A stretch of DNA of 64,000 nt from Bradyrhizobium sp. 186 (GTDB taxonomy: Bacteria; Pseudomonadota; Alphaproteobacteria; Rhizobiales; Xanthobacteraceae): contig NZ_CP082164.1 of assembly GCF_023101685.1 (NCBI RefSeq), forward strand, positions 8,184,001 through 8,248,000. Reading direction: 5' to 3'. Under the pieces are notes generated by a model. That model saw nothing but the letters and a program-made list of their open reading frames with translations, had not been told where the DNA came from and searched no databases. Shown one piece after another: positions 16,291 to 25,050 of the stretch. Every line of letters starts with the position of its first letter. Position 1 is the stretch's first letter. The translations under genes and the position numbers were made by a program.

Positions 16291-17193
16291 ATGGATCGTT
16301 TCGACGCCATGCGCGTCTTCACCCGCATTGTGGAACGGCGCAGTTTCACCCAAGCCGCTGACGATCTTGGTTTGCCACGCTCCTCGGTGACTGATGCCGT
16401 GAAGGGACTGGAGGCGCGGTTGGGGGTACGGCTATTGCGGCGCACGACGCGGCAGGTCAGTCCGACCCTGGATGGCGAGGCCTACTATCGGCGCTGTGTG
16501 AACCTGATCGCGGACATAGAGGACGCGGAGGGCGCCTTCGTCGGAACCAAACCTTCGGGCCTGGTTCGTGTCGACGTTCACGGCACCCAGGCGCGGTATT
16601 TCCTGTTACCGGGCCTGCCTCGATTCCGGCAGCAATATCCCGATATCCGGCTGCACTTCAGCGAAGCGCACCAACCGCTGGACATGATCCGGGAGGGACT
16701 CGACTGCATCCTTCGGGCCGGCGAGCTGAGCGACAGTCCGCTGATCAAGCGGCGCCTGGCGCTGCTCGACAGGGGGACCTTCGCCAGCCCGGATTATCTC
16801 AGCCGTTTCGGCATGCCGCGAACGCCTGACGACCTCGCAGGTCATGAGATGGTCGGATTGCTTTCGCCGGACTCCGGCGAAGTCGTTTCGCTCGTCTTCG
16901 GCGGCGGCGGCAAGACGCGTCAAGTCGCGTTGCCAGCGATGGTGACGGTGACCGGTCCAGAGACCAACGTTGCGTGCGCGTGCATGGGCCTCGGACTGAT
17001 TCAGGTGCCGCGATATCGCGTCAGCTCCGAGCTTGCCAGCGGCGCGCTGGTCGAAGTGCTCGCCGGCTTTCCACCGTCGCCGCTGCCTATCCACGTCCTC
17101 TACTCCCATACGCGGCAACTGTCGCCGCGCCTGCGAGTGTTCATAGACTGGATGGCCGAGCAGTTCCGCGACCGGCACTCGCCGACTGAATGA
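16291..17193 (+). CDS. LysR-family transcriptional regulator
   Basis: The 300-residue protein has the LysR helix-turn-helix (FTRIVERRSFTQAADDLGLP, then SSVTDAVKGLEARLGVRLL) and a complete effector domain ending in IDWMAEQF. It belongs to the CrgA/PA2220-like group that typically represses or activates a neighbouring SDR gene. It is divergent from the SDR pair 16174-14431. No strong ribosome site precedes the ATG at 16291, which may reflect weak translation, usual for repressors. Confidence 0.92.
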   Translation: MDRFDAMRVFTRIVERRSFTQAADDLGLPRSSVTDAVKGLEARLGVRLLRRTTRQVSPTLDGEAYYRRCVNLIADIEDAEGAFVGTKPSGLVRVDVHGTQARYFLLPGLPRFRQQYPDIRLHFSEAHQPLDMIREGLDCILRAGELSDSPLIKRRLALLDRGTFASPDYLSRFGMPRTPDDLAGHEMVGLLSPDSGEVVSLVFGGGGKTRQVALPAMVTVTGPETNVACACMGLGLIQVPRYRVSSELASGALVEVLAGFPPSPLPIHVLYSHTRQLSPRLRVFIDWMAEQFRDRHSPTE

Positions 17194-17412
17194 CATGCGC
17201 ATGAGGCCCGTGCCCCTTTTGCCGCCCGCCGCGACTACCCGGCGAAGAACACATGCGTTGGTTTTTAATTTTGCCTCGGTTGGGCGCGAGGCTCTACTGG
17301 ATGGCCGCTTTGCGCCAAACGCGGACATGAACGCACTCAGTCAATCACCCCGTCGGTTCGAATGCCCTGAACCAACCTCCCGCTATCGGGAAGACCGGTG
17401 CGCGGACTTGCT

Positions 17413-17697
17413 TCACGCCTTGCAGCGCACCTGGTCAGCGGTGATCGCGCAAGTTGGGTCCGGCGCAAGGGCCCTTCTCGCAGCTGCCTCTAGGTTTGAT
17501 GGGCTTCGGAACCAGAACATCTTTGCCCTGGCCCCATTGACCGTGGCGCCGCGTTGGGGCGCACCATTCGCGCCTCGATGGTCGCGCACGGCATTGCCGG
17601 CATCGGCGCTTTGTATTGCGGCGAGCAATGTCATCGCGGCCACGGCCATCACCGCGGTGACGCAGCTGAAGTTTGTGAAGCTTCAACGGATGATCAT
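17413..17697 (-). pseudogene. Small secreted protein with premature stop at codon 5
   Basis: From the ATG at 17697, which has GAGGGAG upstream, the frame reads MIIR, then TGA, and continues in the same frame as SFTNFSCVTAVMAVAAMTLL and further. That continuation forms a clear signal peptide ending near ADA-GN and a small mature part of about 60 residues ending in TCAITADQVRCKA. Restoring the stop gives a normal 94-residue exported protein, so TGA is most simply a CGA-to-TGA mutation. Translation might restart at the GTG at 17652. Function unknown. Confidence 0.55.
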
Positions 17698-17737
17698 GGC
17701 TTTCTCCCTCGGATAGCTTCGCAACTTCAATTCGCGG

Positions 17738-18193
17738 TCAATGCTTTTTCGAGTCGCTGGTATTGGCGCCGGCGCTCGGCTGCCGATCCCTGGCCTGCTG
17801 CGTAGTGACCTTGTTGTCGCCAGCAGGTCCGGCTGCGCCGCTGCCACCGACCACCGAGACCGCGTTCTTCCTTGTCGGGGTATCCGGTCTCGACGCGCCG
17901 CCGGTTGAGCCTGACAGCACCCCGGTCACGTTGCCGGCCGCGCCGGGCTTGGGCTTGTCTCCCTTTATGGGAACAGCTACGCATGCCCCTCTGAGCCCAC
18001 AATCTACGCTTCCCCCTTTTGGTCCCCGAATAACCACGCTCCCATTGTCAAGTACGTTATATGTACATCCCGGGCTTGCGTCACATCGCTTCATGGCCTC
18101 CCTGGCTTCCATGGCGGCCGCAGGCGCGGACAATGCAGCAACTGCTGCTGTCAGGAACGTGGCGGCGAGCAATGGCGTGATGGATTTGCCCAT
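17738..18193 (-). CDS. Small secreted Cys-containing protein
   Basis: The 151-residue product has a signal peptide (MGKSITPLLAATFLTAAV, cleaved near AAA-ME). It is followed by a domain with KRCDASPGCTYNVLDNGSVV and DCGLRGACVAVP, whose four cysteines could form two disulfides in the periplasm. The tail is rich in Gly, Ser, Thr and Pro and probably disordered. The ATG at 18193 is preceded by GAGAGG; a longer frame exists to 18550 but lacks support. I do not recognise a named family. It sits beside the broken small secreted gene. Confidence 0.75.
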   Translation of the reverse strand: MGKSITPLLAATFLTAAVAALSAPAAAMEAREAMKRCDASPGCTYNVLDNGSVVIRGPKGGSVDCGLRGACVAVPIKGDKPKPGAAGNVTGVLSGSTGGASRPDTPTRKNAVSVVGGSGAAGPAGDNKVTTQQARDRQPSAGANTSDSKKH

Positions 18194-18342
18194 GGCAACC
18201 TCTCTGGGTAAAACGTTTGAATAGTGTCGGGCAATCTGTCGTTCGTTGTTCACGGGCGGCTCTTCATGAATGGTTCTTTCGTTGCGGGTATGGAAGGTGC
18301 ACTCGAACGGAGTCAGTGCGTGTTGCGCCTGCGTCATCGAAG

Positions 18343-18729
18343 TTAGCCCTTCACCTTCTCGATCATGTGGTTGATAACTAGGCTGTGCTCGTGCTGCGGG
18401 CTGAACATGACGATATCCGCGTCGGCATCCACCTTCACATTGTGTCCAGGCGGCCAGTAAAAAAGGTCGTTCGCGTTGACCGTCTCCCGCGCGCCGTCCC
18501 GGTCGGTTGTGGTTAGCTGACCGCTCAAGACGAATCCCCAGTGAGGGCACTGGCAGAGATTGCCTTCCAGACCTTGGAACAGCGGAGTGGTATCGACACC
18601 GGCCGAGAGCGTGAAGTACTCGGCACTGATCTTGCCAAAACCGCTGACGTCACCGAAGCCCATCTGTTGACGGATCACGGCACCTGGAATCTGCATTCTT
18701 ACATCGACGTTTTCTTTCGAAATGCGCAT
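18343..18729 (-). CDS. Cupin-like protein
   Basis: The 128-residue protein has cupin-type spacing: CPHWGFVLSGQL, then NDLFYWPPGHNVKV and a late HEHSLVINHM. The pattern suggests a small beta-barrel with possible metal ligands. The ATG at 18729 has GAGGAGA seven bases upstream. It lies 40 bases behind the methyltransferase gene on the same strand and may be co-transcribed. Function unknown. Confidence 0.75.
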   Translation of the reverse strand: MRISKENVDVRMQIPGAVIRQQMGFGDVSGFGKISAEYFTLSAGVDTTPLFQGLEGNLCQCPHWGFVLSGQLTTTDRDGARETVNANDLFYWPPGHNVKVDADADIVMFSPQHEHSLVINHMIEKVKG

Positions 18730-18769
18730 CTTGGTTCTCCTCTTGAGGTGGGTTGGATACTGCGGACCT

Positions 18770-19621
18770 TCAAAGCACCGTGACGACGACTTCGAGATAT
18801 TCGCTCGGCACGACCAAGGTGCCGTCCCCCGAACGGTTGAACCTGCCGATCAGTGCCTTGAGATCATGTTCCAGGGCCGATTGCCCCGCGGGCGGGAGCG
18901 CGGCGAACGCCTTGAGGATCGGGCCGTAATAGGCCTTGAAGACGTGCAGCCAGTGCTCCGGCGAGCGATAGCGGAATACAAAGTTGCGTTGCGCCGATTT
19001 GATGGATGCCGCGCACGGGTCGAACATCTCGGCGAGACGACCCCGCGTGCCCCAAAGCGCCGGCGACCTGGCTTCGGGAGGCGGTGGAACATGCGTGCCG
19101 ATGGTCTTGAAGAGCTGGCCGATGAAGCCTTCCGGCGTCCAGTTGGCGAGCCCGATTTTACCGCCGCGCTTGCAGACGCGGACCAGTTCCGCGGCGGCAC
19201 GATCCTGATCGGGCGTGAACATCACCCCGAAGGTCGAGACGACGACGTCGAAGCTGCAATCGGTGAAAGGCAGCATCTCGGCGTCGGCCTCGCGGAACTT
19301 GATGTCCAGCCGCTCGGCAGCCGCGCGTTCGCGGGCGCGATCAAGCAGCGCCGGAACATAATCGGTGGCGGTCACGTCGCACCAGCGCCGCGCAGCGGCT
19401 AGCGCGACGTTGCCGTTGCCGGCGGCGACGTCGAGCACCGTCTGTCCTGCGCGGATATCGAGCGCCTCGCACAGGTCCTCGCCGACGATTTGGAGGGTGG
19501 TGCCGACGACGGCGTAGTCGCCGGAGGACCATGCGTCCTGCTGGCGGGCCTTGACCGCAGTGAGATCGATCAGTGCCGGTGCGGCACTTTGACTTGTTAC
19601 GGCGCCGGAGATGGCCATCAT
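18770..19621 (-). CDS. Class I SAM-dependent methyltransferase
   Basis: The 283-residue protein carries motif I VLDVAAGNGNVALAAARR, motif II ATDYVPALLDRA and motif post II DAEMLPFTDCSFDVV, the order and spacing of UbiE/Coq5-type small-molecule methyltransferases. The C-terminal third resembles other Bradyrhizobium methyltransferases with APEHWLHVFKAYYG-like text. It is divergent from the large SARP-type regulator, which could control it. Substrate unknown. Confidence 0.9.
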   Translation of the reverse strand: MMAISGAVTSQSAAPALIDLTAVKARQQDAWSSGDYAVVGTTLQIVGEDLCEALDIRAGQTVLDVAAGNGNVALAAARRWCDVTATDYVPALLDRARERAAAERLDIKFREADAEMLPFTDCSFDVVVSTFGVMFTPDQDRAAAELVRVCKRGGKIGLANWTPEGFIGQLFKTIGTHVPPPPEARSPALWGTRGRLAEMFDPCAASIKSAQRNFVFRYRSPEHWLHVFKAYYGPILKAFAALPPAGQSALEHDLKALIGRFNRSGDGTLVVPSEYLEVVVTVL

Positions 19622-19729
19622 TGCGCTCCATTCGGTCCATTGATACTGCTGGGCTGTCGCCGTTCCCTGGCGATGGCCGGGTCTGACGCGATACGCGCCT
19701 TGACCTCGATGTCACTGTAGCGGCCACCC

Positions 19730-21781
19730 GTGGAGGCGAGCGTGGGAGCCCCCGTGGAAATGTCCGTGGAATCGGACCGACCGGCTCTAGCAGGTATGCC
19801 CTCGCTGCAAGTGCGCCTGCTCGGGCCTCTGGCGATCAGCCGCGATGGCGCCGCGCTGGCGCTGCCGGCATCACGCAAGGTGCGCGCGCTTATCGCCTAT
19901 TTGTCGCTTGCCCCGCACGCGGTCCCTCGCAGCCAGCTTTGCGAGTTGCTGTGGGATCTCCCGAACGATCCACGCGGCGAACTGCGCTGGAGCCTCAGCA
20001 AGGCCAGGAGCATTCTCGACGAGCCTGGCCGGCGCAGGATCGATACCCAGGCCGACACCATCAGGCTCGACCTGTCGGACTGCTTCGTCGATGCTGCCGA
20101 GATCAGCCGAGCGGTCCAGGGTGGCTTCGAGACGATTGCACCGCACCGGCTGCGAGCGCTCGCGACGCTGTTTTGTGGAGACTTTGTCGAAGGCCTCGAG
20201 ATCGATCGCAGCCCGGCCTTTACCAGTTGGCTGATTGCGACCCGACGCCGCTTCCGCGGCTGCCAAGCCGCCCTGCTCGAGCACCTCGTCCGCAGCATTC
20301 CCGGTGATGAGGCCTTTGGCTATCTGGAAACGTGGCTGCAGCTCGCTCCCTTCGATCGGCGTGCTCACGAGGCGATGCTAATCGCGCTCGCCCGCCGCGG
20401 ACGTATTCGCGAGGGCGAAGAGCATTTGGCAGCGACAGCGCGACAGTTTGAAGCCGAAGGTATCGATGCCACATCGATTCGCAAAGGGTGGCGTTCAGCC
20501 ATAGCAAACGCGGAGGAGACGCCGCGTGCCGCGGTTGTTGATTCCGTTGTGGTGGTCGCGCCGGGCAGGCCCGCCGATATCGTTATCGCTGCCTCCCGCC
20601 GCGCCTCCATCGCGGTGATGCCATTTGCTGATCAATCTGCCGCGGCCAACGTACCCGGCGGACCGGCGGACGGCCTCGCCCACGACGTCATCACCCGGCT
20701 CGCCAAACTGCGGAGCCTTTTCGTCATCGCCCAAGCCAGCGTCTTCGCACTACGCGAGCGGCAAATCGCACCGGAAGAAGCTGGCCGGATGCTCAACGTC
20801 GACTATGTCGCCAGTGGATCGTTGCGGCGTCACGGCAAGCGGCTCACCGTGACGGTCGAACTCGCTGAGACCCGCAGCGCCCGTATCGTCTGGGCGGAGG
20901 TCTTCAATCGTAGCAAGGACGACGCATTTCTCGTTCTCGACGAAATTGGGGATCGGATCGTCGCGTCCATCGCCAGCGAGATCGAGACGATTGAACGTAA
21001 CCGCGCGATCCTGAGGGCCCCAAATTCGCTCGATGCGTGGGAGGCTCATCACCGCGGCCTGTGGCACATGTACCGGTTCAACAAGTCCGACAACGAGCGC
21101 GCGCAGCATTTCTTCGAGACAGCGGTCCGCCTCGATCCAACCTTCTCCCGCGCCTATGCGGGCTTGTCCTTCACGCATTGGCAGAAAGCATTTCAGAGCT
21201 GGGCGAAGCGGGAACAGGAAGTGGATCTGGCTTACAAGGCCGCCGGACAAAGCCTTATGGCTGATGATCGCGATCCGGCGGCGCACTGGGCGATGGGCCG
21301 AGTGCTCTGGCTGCGCGGCAGCCATGACCAGTCCGTTGTCGAATTGGAGCGGTCGATCGAGCTCAGTCCAAATTTTGCCCAAGGTCATTACTCGCTCGCA
21401 TTCGTCCAGGCTCAGACCGGCGATCCCCTTGCGGCAATCGTGTCCTCCGACCATTCGCGGGATCTAAGTCCATTCGATCCACTGCTCTTCGGCATGCTAG
21501 GCGCACGTACAATAGCACTCGTGCGTCTCGCCAGATTCGAGGAAGCCGCAAACTGGGCCGTCAAGGCCGCCGCCCGCCCGAATGCACACTCGCATATCCT
21601 GGCGATAGCCGCCTTTTCCTTGGCGCTCGCCGATCGGCTCGACGAGGGGCGCGCCTACATCGCCTCCATTCACAAGACGCTACCGCGCTACGGGCTCGAC
21701 GATTTTTTTGCTGCCTTCCAGTTTGCAGCGGAAGGTACAGCGTTCTTTCGAGAGGGGGCCAGGCGCATCGGAATGGTTTGA
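19730..21781 (+). CDS. SARP-type winged-helix/BTAD regulator fused to TolB-like and TPR domains
   Basis: The 683-residue protein has four parts. Residues about 25-115 form an OmpR/SARP winged helix (LQVRLLGPLAISRDGAALAL, RKVRALIAYLSLAP, LRWSLSKARSIL). Residues about 120-260 form a BTAD. Residues about 290-400 are a TolB N-terminal-like region (SIAVMPFADQ, DGLAHDVITRLAK, GRMLNVDYVASGSLRR). The rest is a series of TPRs. There is no cyclase domain, receiver or membrane segment. The GTG at 19730 or ATG at 19760 could start it; neither has a strong ribosome site. The layout predicts a cytosolic transcription factor, and it is divergent from the methyltransferase gene. Confidence 0.88.
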   Translation: MEASVGAPVEMSVESDRPALAGMPSLQVRLLGPLAISRDGAALALPASRKVRALIAYLSLAPHAVPRSQLCELLWDLPNDPRGELRWSLSKARSILDEPGRRRIDTQADTIRLDLSDCFVDAAEISRAVQGGFETIAPHRLRALATLFCGDFVEGLEIDRSPAFTSWLIATRRRFRGCQAALLEHLVRSIPGDEAFGYLETWLQLAPFDRRAHEAMLIALARRGRIREGEEHLAATARQFEAEGIDATSIRKGWRSAIANAEETPRAAVVDSVVVVAPGRPADIVIAASRRASIAVMPFADQSAAANVPGGPADGLAHDVITRLAKLRSLFVIAQASVFALRERQIAPEEAGRMLNVDYVASGSLRRHGKRLTVTVELAETRSARIVWAEVFNRSKDDAFLVLDEIGDRIVASIASEIETIERNRAILRAPNSLDAWEAHHRGLWHMYRFNKSDNERAQHFFETAVRLDPTFSRAYAGLSFTHWQKAFQSWAKREQEVDLAYKAAGQSLMADDRDPAAHWAMGRVLWLRGSHDQSVVELERSIELSPNFAQGHYSLAFVQAQTGDPLAAIVSSDHSRDLSPFDPLLFGMLGARTIALVRLARFEEAANWAVKAAARPNAHSHILAIAAFSLALADRLDEGRAYIASIHKTLPRYGLDDFFAAFQFAAEGTAFFREGARRIGMV

Positions 21782-22045
21782 TTCAGTTACGGGCGAGGTT
21801 GCTACCGTTGCTACCAGCCGACTTGTCCGTTCCAGGTCAAACTGAGAAGAACTCAGTACAAGCATATGTTTTCTGGGTTGCCCATGATAGCGGACATTGG
21901 TTTCTGGCACCACCTAATGCCACTGCTTGGCAAATGTTGTCACTATGTGTGCTGGTCCTCCGGCCCATCCAACTCAACTAGGTAGACCAGCAAGAGATCG
22001 TCGTTCGACTGTGACGCGTCAGCTGCTTGCCTATAAAATGCTGCT

Positions 22046-22312
22046 TCATCGGGCCGGGCGAGCCGCACATCCAGAAGCGCGTTGTCGCCGCATATAGGGA
22101 CGTCGCCGGACTTCAGTAGACGCAGCTTGGCTCTGAGCTCTTCGAAGCCTATCGAAGTCAGAAGGGTCGAACTGGTGCCCAGCGGAATCGGTAACGTGAA
22201 CTTGCCAGCCCAAGCTTTCCAGCACGCGCGCTTTGTCGACAGCAACAGCGGGGTTGATACGAACAGTCACGACGCTCTGGCCGTTCTTCGATGCGTGAAT
22301 GGCGAATGTCAT
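22046..22312 (-). CDS. Small conserved hypothetical protein with altered C-terminus
   Basis: From the ATG at 22312 (GAGG upstream) the first 55 residues, MTFAIHASKNGQSVVTVRIN and the following VLESLGWQVHVTDSAGHQF, match a small protein I recall as frequent in Bradyrhizobium. After SDFDRL the frame becomes Arg-rich and unlike it, so a frameshift near 22140 probably replaced the natural end. Function unknown. The 260 bases before it, back to 21782, show nothing. Confidence 0.5.
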   Translation of the reverse strand: MTFAIHASKNGQSVVTVRINPAVAVDKARVLESLGWQVHVTDSAGHQFDPSDFDRLRRAQSQAASTEVRRRPYMRRQRASGCAARPAR

Positions 22313-22522
22313 GGCGACCTCACCGAAGACAGACCATATACGGATTTCGAGGCTGTTAGGAGATGGCATGATGGCCGCAGCAACATCTCGCGCTTGCTAA
22401 GGTGTGCATGCTGCGATGCATCACCTCCCGTGAGGCGCGGCGCGATCATTCGATCTAAGGCTCCCATGCAAAGGCCGAACGCATTCGGTACTTGCCACGG
22501 CCCTGAAGTCCGCTGTGGGTCT

Positions 22523-24092
22523 TGGCCGTGTAAAAACACCTTTTCCAGGGAGTCGGTGAGAAGCCAAGACCAGTTCGGTCTCAGGCCACAATTGCAGCTA
22601 TTAGTGGCTTGGTCCCGACGATGTTCATCACTCGTGTCAGGTTATAGGCGAGGACCGAGAGAGCCATCTCGGCGGCTACTTTTGGAAGCGTTTTGGTGAG
22701 GAAGTGTGTCGCTCCCATGCGGGCCTTCATCGTGCCGAACGGATGCTCGACCGTCTCGCGACGCAGGCGCATGGCTTGTGGGTTTGCATCAAGGCGCTGC
22801 TGCACAGCTTCGAGCAGATGCTCATGCTCCCATCGCGGAATCCGCCGCTCTGGCCCTGTCGTGCACTGCGATTTGAGCGAACAATCTTGACAAGCTGTGG
22901 TCCAGTAGCGCCGTAGCCGCTTGCCGTCCTCCTCGCTCGTAAAGCGATATGGCAGTTGCTCCCCGGCTGGACAGCGATAGGCATCCTCCTCTGGCAAATA
23001 GGCAAAATCCTGCTTACCGAAGCGCCCCTCCGATTTGGCACCCGACGTCATCGGCTTGGGCAGAGTCACTGTGATGCCTGCCTCGTGACACCCGAGGATC
23101 TCCAGGCTGCTGAAGTAGCCGCGATCGGCCACGGCATCGAGCGTCTCGGTCTTGAGAACAGCCTTGGCCTGCTTGGCCATATTGGCCAGTTGAGCCCGAT
23201 CTGAGCCGCTGTTCGTAACCTCATGCGTCACAATCAGATGGTGCTCGGTATCCACGGCGACTTGCACGTTGTAGCCGACGGTGCCGGAACCACGCCCGCT
23301 CGTCGCCATCGACCGGCTATCGGGATCAGTCAGTGAGATTTGCTGATCAGGCGAAGCAAGCATCTGCTTCTCGTAGACGGCAAGCTTGCCCATTTCCGCC
23401 TTCAGCTTCGTCAGTTTCTCGGTGAGCCTTGTTACCTTCGCCGCCAGCGCCTCCGTCGGTTCCTGTCGATCGGCGGTATCAAGTTGGCTCAAATAGCGCG
23501 CGACGCTCTCCTCCAGTTGGGCACGCCGCCGCTCCACCTTCGCTCGTGTGAAGTTCTTGTCCCGGTTGTTCACGGCCTTGAACTTGCTGCCATCGATCGC
23601 GACGCTCGCCGTCGCCAGAAGGCCCATCTCACGGCAGAGTTCGACGAAGCGAGCACATACCTTGCGCAGCGCCAGACCATTGTCTTTGCGGAAGTCCGCG
23701 ATCGTCTTGTGATCAGGAGCGAGCCGGCCCAATAGCCACATGACCTCAACGTTGCGTCCGGCTTCTCGTTCGAGCCGCCGGCTCGACTGCACTCGGTTCA
23801 AATAACCGTAGATATACAGCTTCAGGAGAACCGAGGGATGGTACGATGGCCGGCCCGTTGCCTCGGGATCGATCCCGCCGAACCCAAGCTCGGCCAGATC
23901 GAGGCCGTCGACGAGGACGTCGATGACGCGAACCGGATTGTCCTCGCCGATCCAGTCTTCCACGCATTCAGGAAACAGCGTGCTCTGCCCACGATCCGCA
24001 CCATCAATGAAGCGCTTCATCCGAGCCCCCCACAAATCATGCGGGAATCATATCGCGCGAATCACATCAAGCGCAGCGTTTTCACACAGCCA
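22523..24092. mobile_element. IS1182-family insertion sequence
   Basis: The element of about 1.57 kb carries one intact transposase gene. Its ends TGGCCGTGTAAAAAC (22523-22537) and the complement of 24078-24092, TGGCTGTGTGAAAAC, form a 15-base imperfect inverted repeat with two mismatches. I could not identify a target duplication with certainty. The element looks complete and may be recent relative to the decayed neighbours. Confidence 0.75.
22581..24020 (-). CDS. IS1182-family transposase
   Basis: The 479-residue protein starts MKRFIDGADRGQSTLFPECV, the usual beginning of this family, followed by the N-terminal DUF772-type domain (PSYHPSVLLKLYIYGYLNRV). The DDE residues are visible: Asp in AIDGSKFKAVNN, Asp in AVADRGYFSS and Glu in VEHPFGTMKARMGATHFL. 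The frame is unbroken and ends normally. I chose the ATG at 24020; the frame extends five codons further to 24035. It is the only intact transposase in the window. Confidence 0.95.
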   Translation of the reverse strand: MKRFIDGADRGQSTLFPECVEDWIGEDNPVRVIDVLVDGLDLAELGFGGIDPEATGRPSYHPSVLLKLYIYGYLNRVQSSRRLEREAGRNVEVMWLLGRLAPDHKTIADFRKDNGLALRKVCARFVELCREMGLLATASVAIDGSKFKAVNNRDKNFTRAKVERRRAQLEESVARYLSQLDTADRQEPTEALAAKVTRLTEKLTKLKAEMGKLAVYEKQMLASPDQQISLTDPDSRSMATSGRGSGTVGYNVQVAVDTEHHLIVTHEVTNSGSDRAQLANMAKQAKAVLKTETLDAVADRGYFSSLEILGCHEAGITVTLPKPMTSGAKSEGRFGKQDFAYLPEEDAYRCPAGEQLPYRFTSEEDGKRLRRYWTTACQDCSLKSQCTTGPERRIPRWEHEHLLEAVQQRLDANPQAMRLRRETVEHPFGTMKARMGATHFLTKTLPKVAAEMALSVLAYNLTRVMNIVGTKPLIAAIVA

Positions 24093-24126
24093 GGGTCACA
24101 CCCAGAAGTCCGGGAGTGCGACCGGG

Positions 24127-24157
24127 AAGTCGGCTTTACCCCCAAGAGCGGACATTC
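24127..24157. repeat. Hairpin-type intergenic repeat, copy 1
   Basis: The sequence AAGTCGGCTTTACCCCCAAG followed by AGCGGACATT has near-inverted ends (AAGTC-GCT and AGCGGAC). A closer palindromic version is at 47914-47943. Looser relatives occur near 17310, 48070 and 51020. It resembles dispersed intergenic repeats of Bradyrhizobium chromosomes. Confidence 0.5.
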
Positions 24158-24390
24158 CTGCGAACGGCCGCTTCGCGCCAACAGCGGTCATTCCGCAACC
24201 GCGTAGATGAGCGCTGCCCTCACCGGGAAGCGAGGCGGCGCGTCGGGTGGAGCGGGCACAAACGCCGCAAGCCATTTGAAGCGCCTCGCCTTTACGTTTC
24301 GGTACACAGGCTTGACCTTGACGCCCGCGCGTCGCAGGTTTGGGGGCGCCGCGCGCGGCTCGCGCGCCCAACAGGCAGGATCGATCTTTC

Positions 24391-24573
24391 ATGGCATTCG
24401 TGCAGTTCACGCAACCGGACGATCAGCCCATCGTCATCAACACGGATAGGATCGTGACCGCCACACCACTGCCCGACGGACAAGGCACGCGCATCACTTT
24501 CAACAACGGTGGCCATCAGGACGTGAAGCAACTCATCGCTGACGTGCTGCGGCAGTTGAACATAAGCGCGTAG
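24391..24573 (+). CDS. Small hypothetical protein
   Basis: The 60-residue product MAFVQFTQPDDQPIVINTDR continues with TPLPDGQGTRITFNNGGHQD and ends with a helix LIADVLRQLNISA. The pattern of beta strands followed by a helix is compact, and codon use is normal. No domain of known function is recognised. It stands alone between the IS element and the 97-base repeat. Confidence 0.6.
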   Translation: MAFVQFTQPDDQPIVINTDRIVTATPLPDGQGTRITFNNGGHQDVKQLIADVLRQLNISA

Positions 24574-25050
24574 GCTCAGGACATCGCCGCTGGGCGAACC
24601 ATTCCGCCAATCAAGTGAGATCGTGCACTTTCTTGAGTGCTGCCCAATGTCGCAGATGGGTCATTCGCGTCGGTTTGACCGGACCACGACGACTTCCGGT
24701 CTACCCCGGTGAACGGACATTCTCAGGATAGGCGGGCATGTCTCAAAGGTGCCATGAAGCGACATCGGGCCACGCACGCGAACTCCAGGGTCGCATTCGA
24801 TCGGCTCCAGGCACATGGTTTTCAGGATTTGAGATAGAGCTGGAACGAGCGCGATAGGGGGCAGACGGTCGGATGTCGCGGTCGGTTTACAATGCCATAT
24901 CTCGCCACTTAACCGACTGGTAGGGGGCTCAGGGAGCCCCAACTTTCCCCAACCTGCCATGTCCCAATGGTGCTAAGTTGGCTGCGGTGACGGTACCCCT
25001 CGCGGTAAAGAGCGCAGTCGGCCCTCCCGCGCGGACAGGGGAGAACGACT
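24574..25050. other. Intergenic stretch containing a 97-base repeat
   Basis: No gene is supported. The first repeat copy (24657-24753) lies here, and the last part probably holds the promoter of the cyclase gene at 25051. Confidence 0.5.
24657..24753 (+). repeat. 97-base direct repeat, left copy
   Basis: The segment beginning TGGGTCATTCGCGTCGGTTT is repeated at 27291-27387 with only four differences over 97 bases. The copies frame the cyclase gene (25051-27075) in the same orientation. Recombination between them would delete or amplify the gene. Confidence 0.85.

Noticed and set aside
17195..17716. Plus-strand frame after the LysR gene
   Set aside because: It overlies the small secreted gene on the minus strand, whose signal peptide and ribosome site are better evidence.
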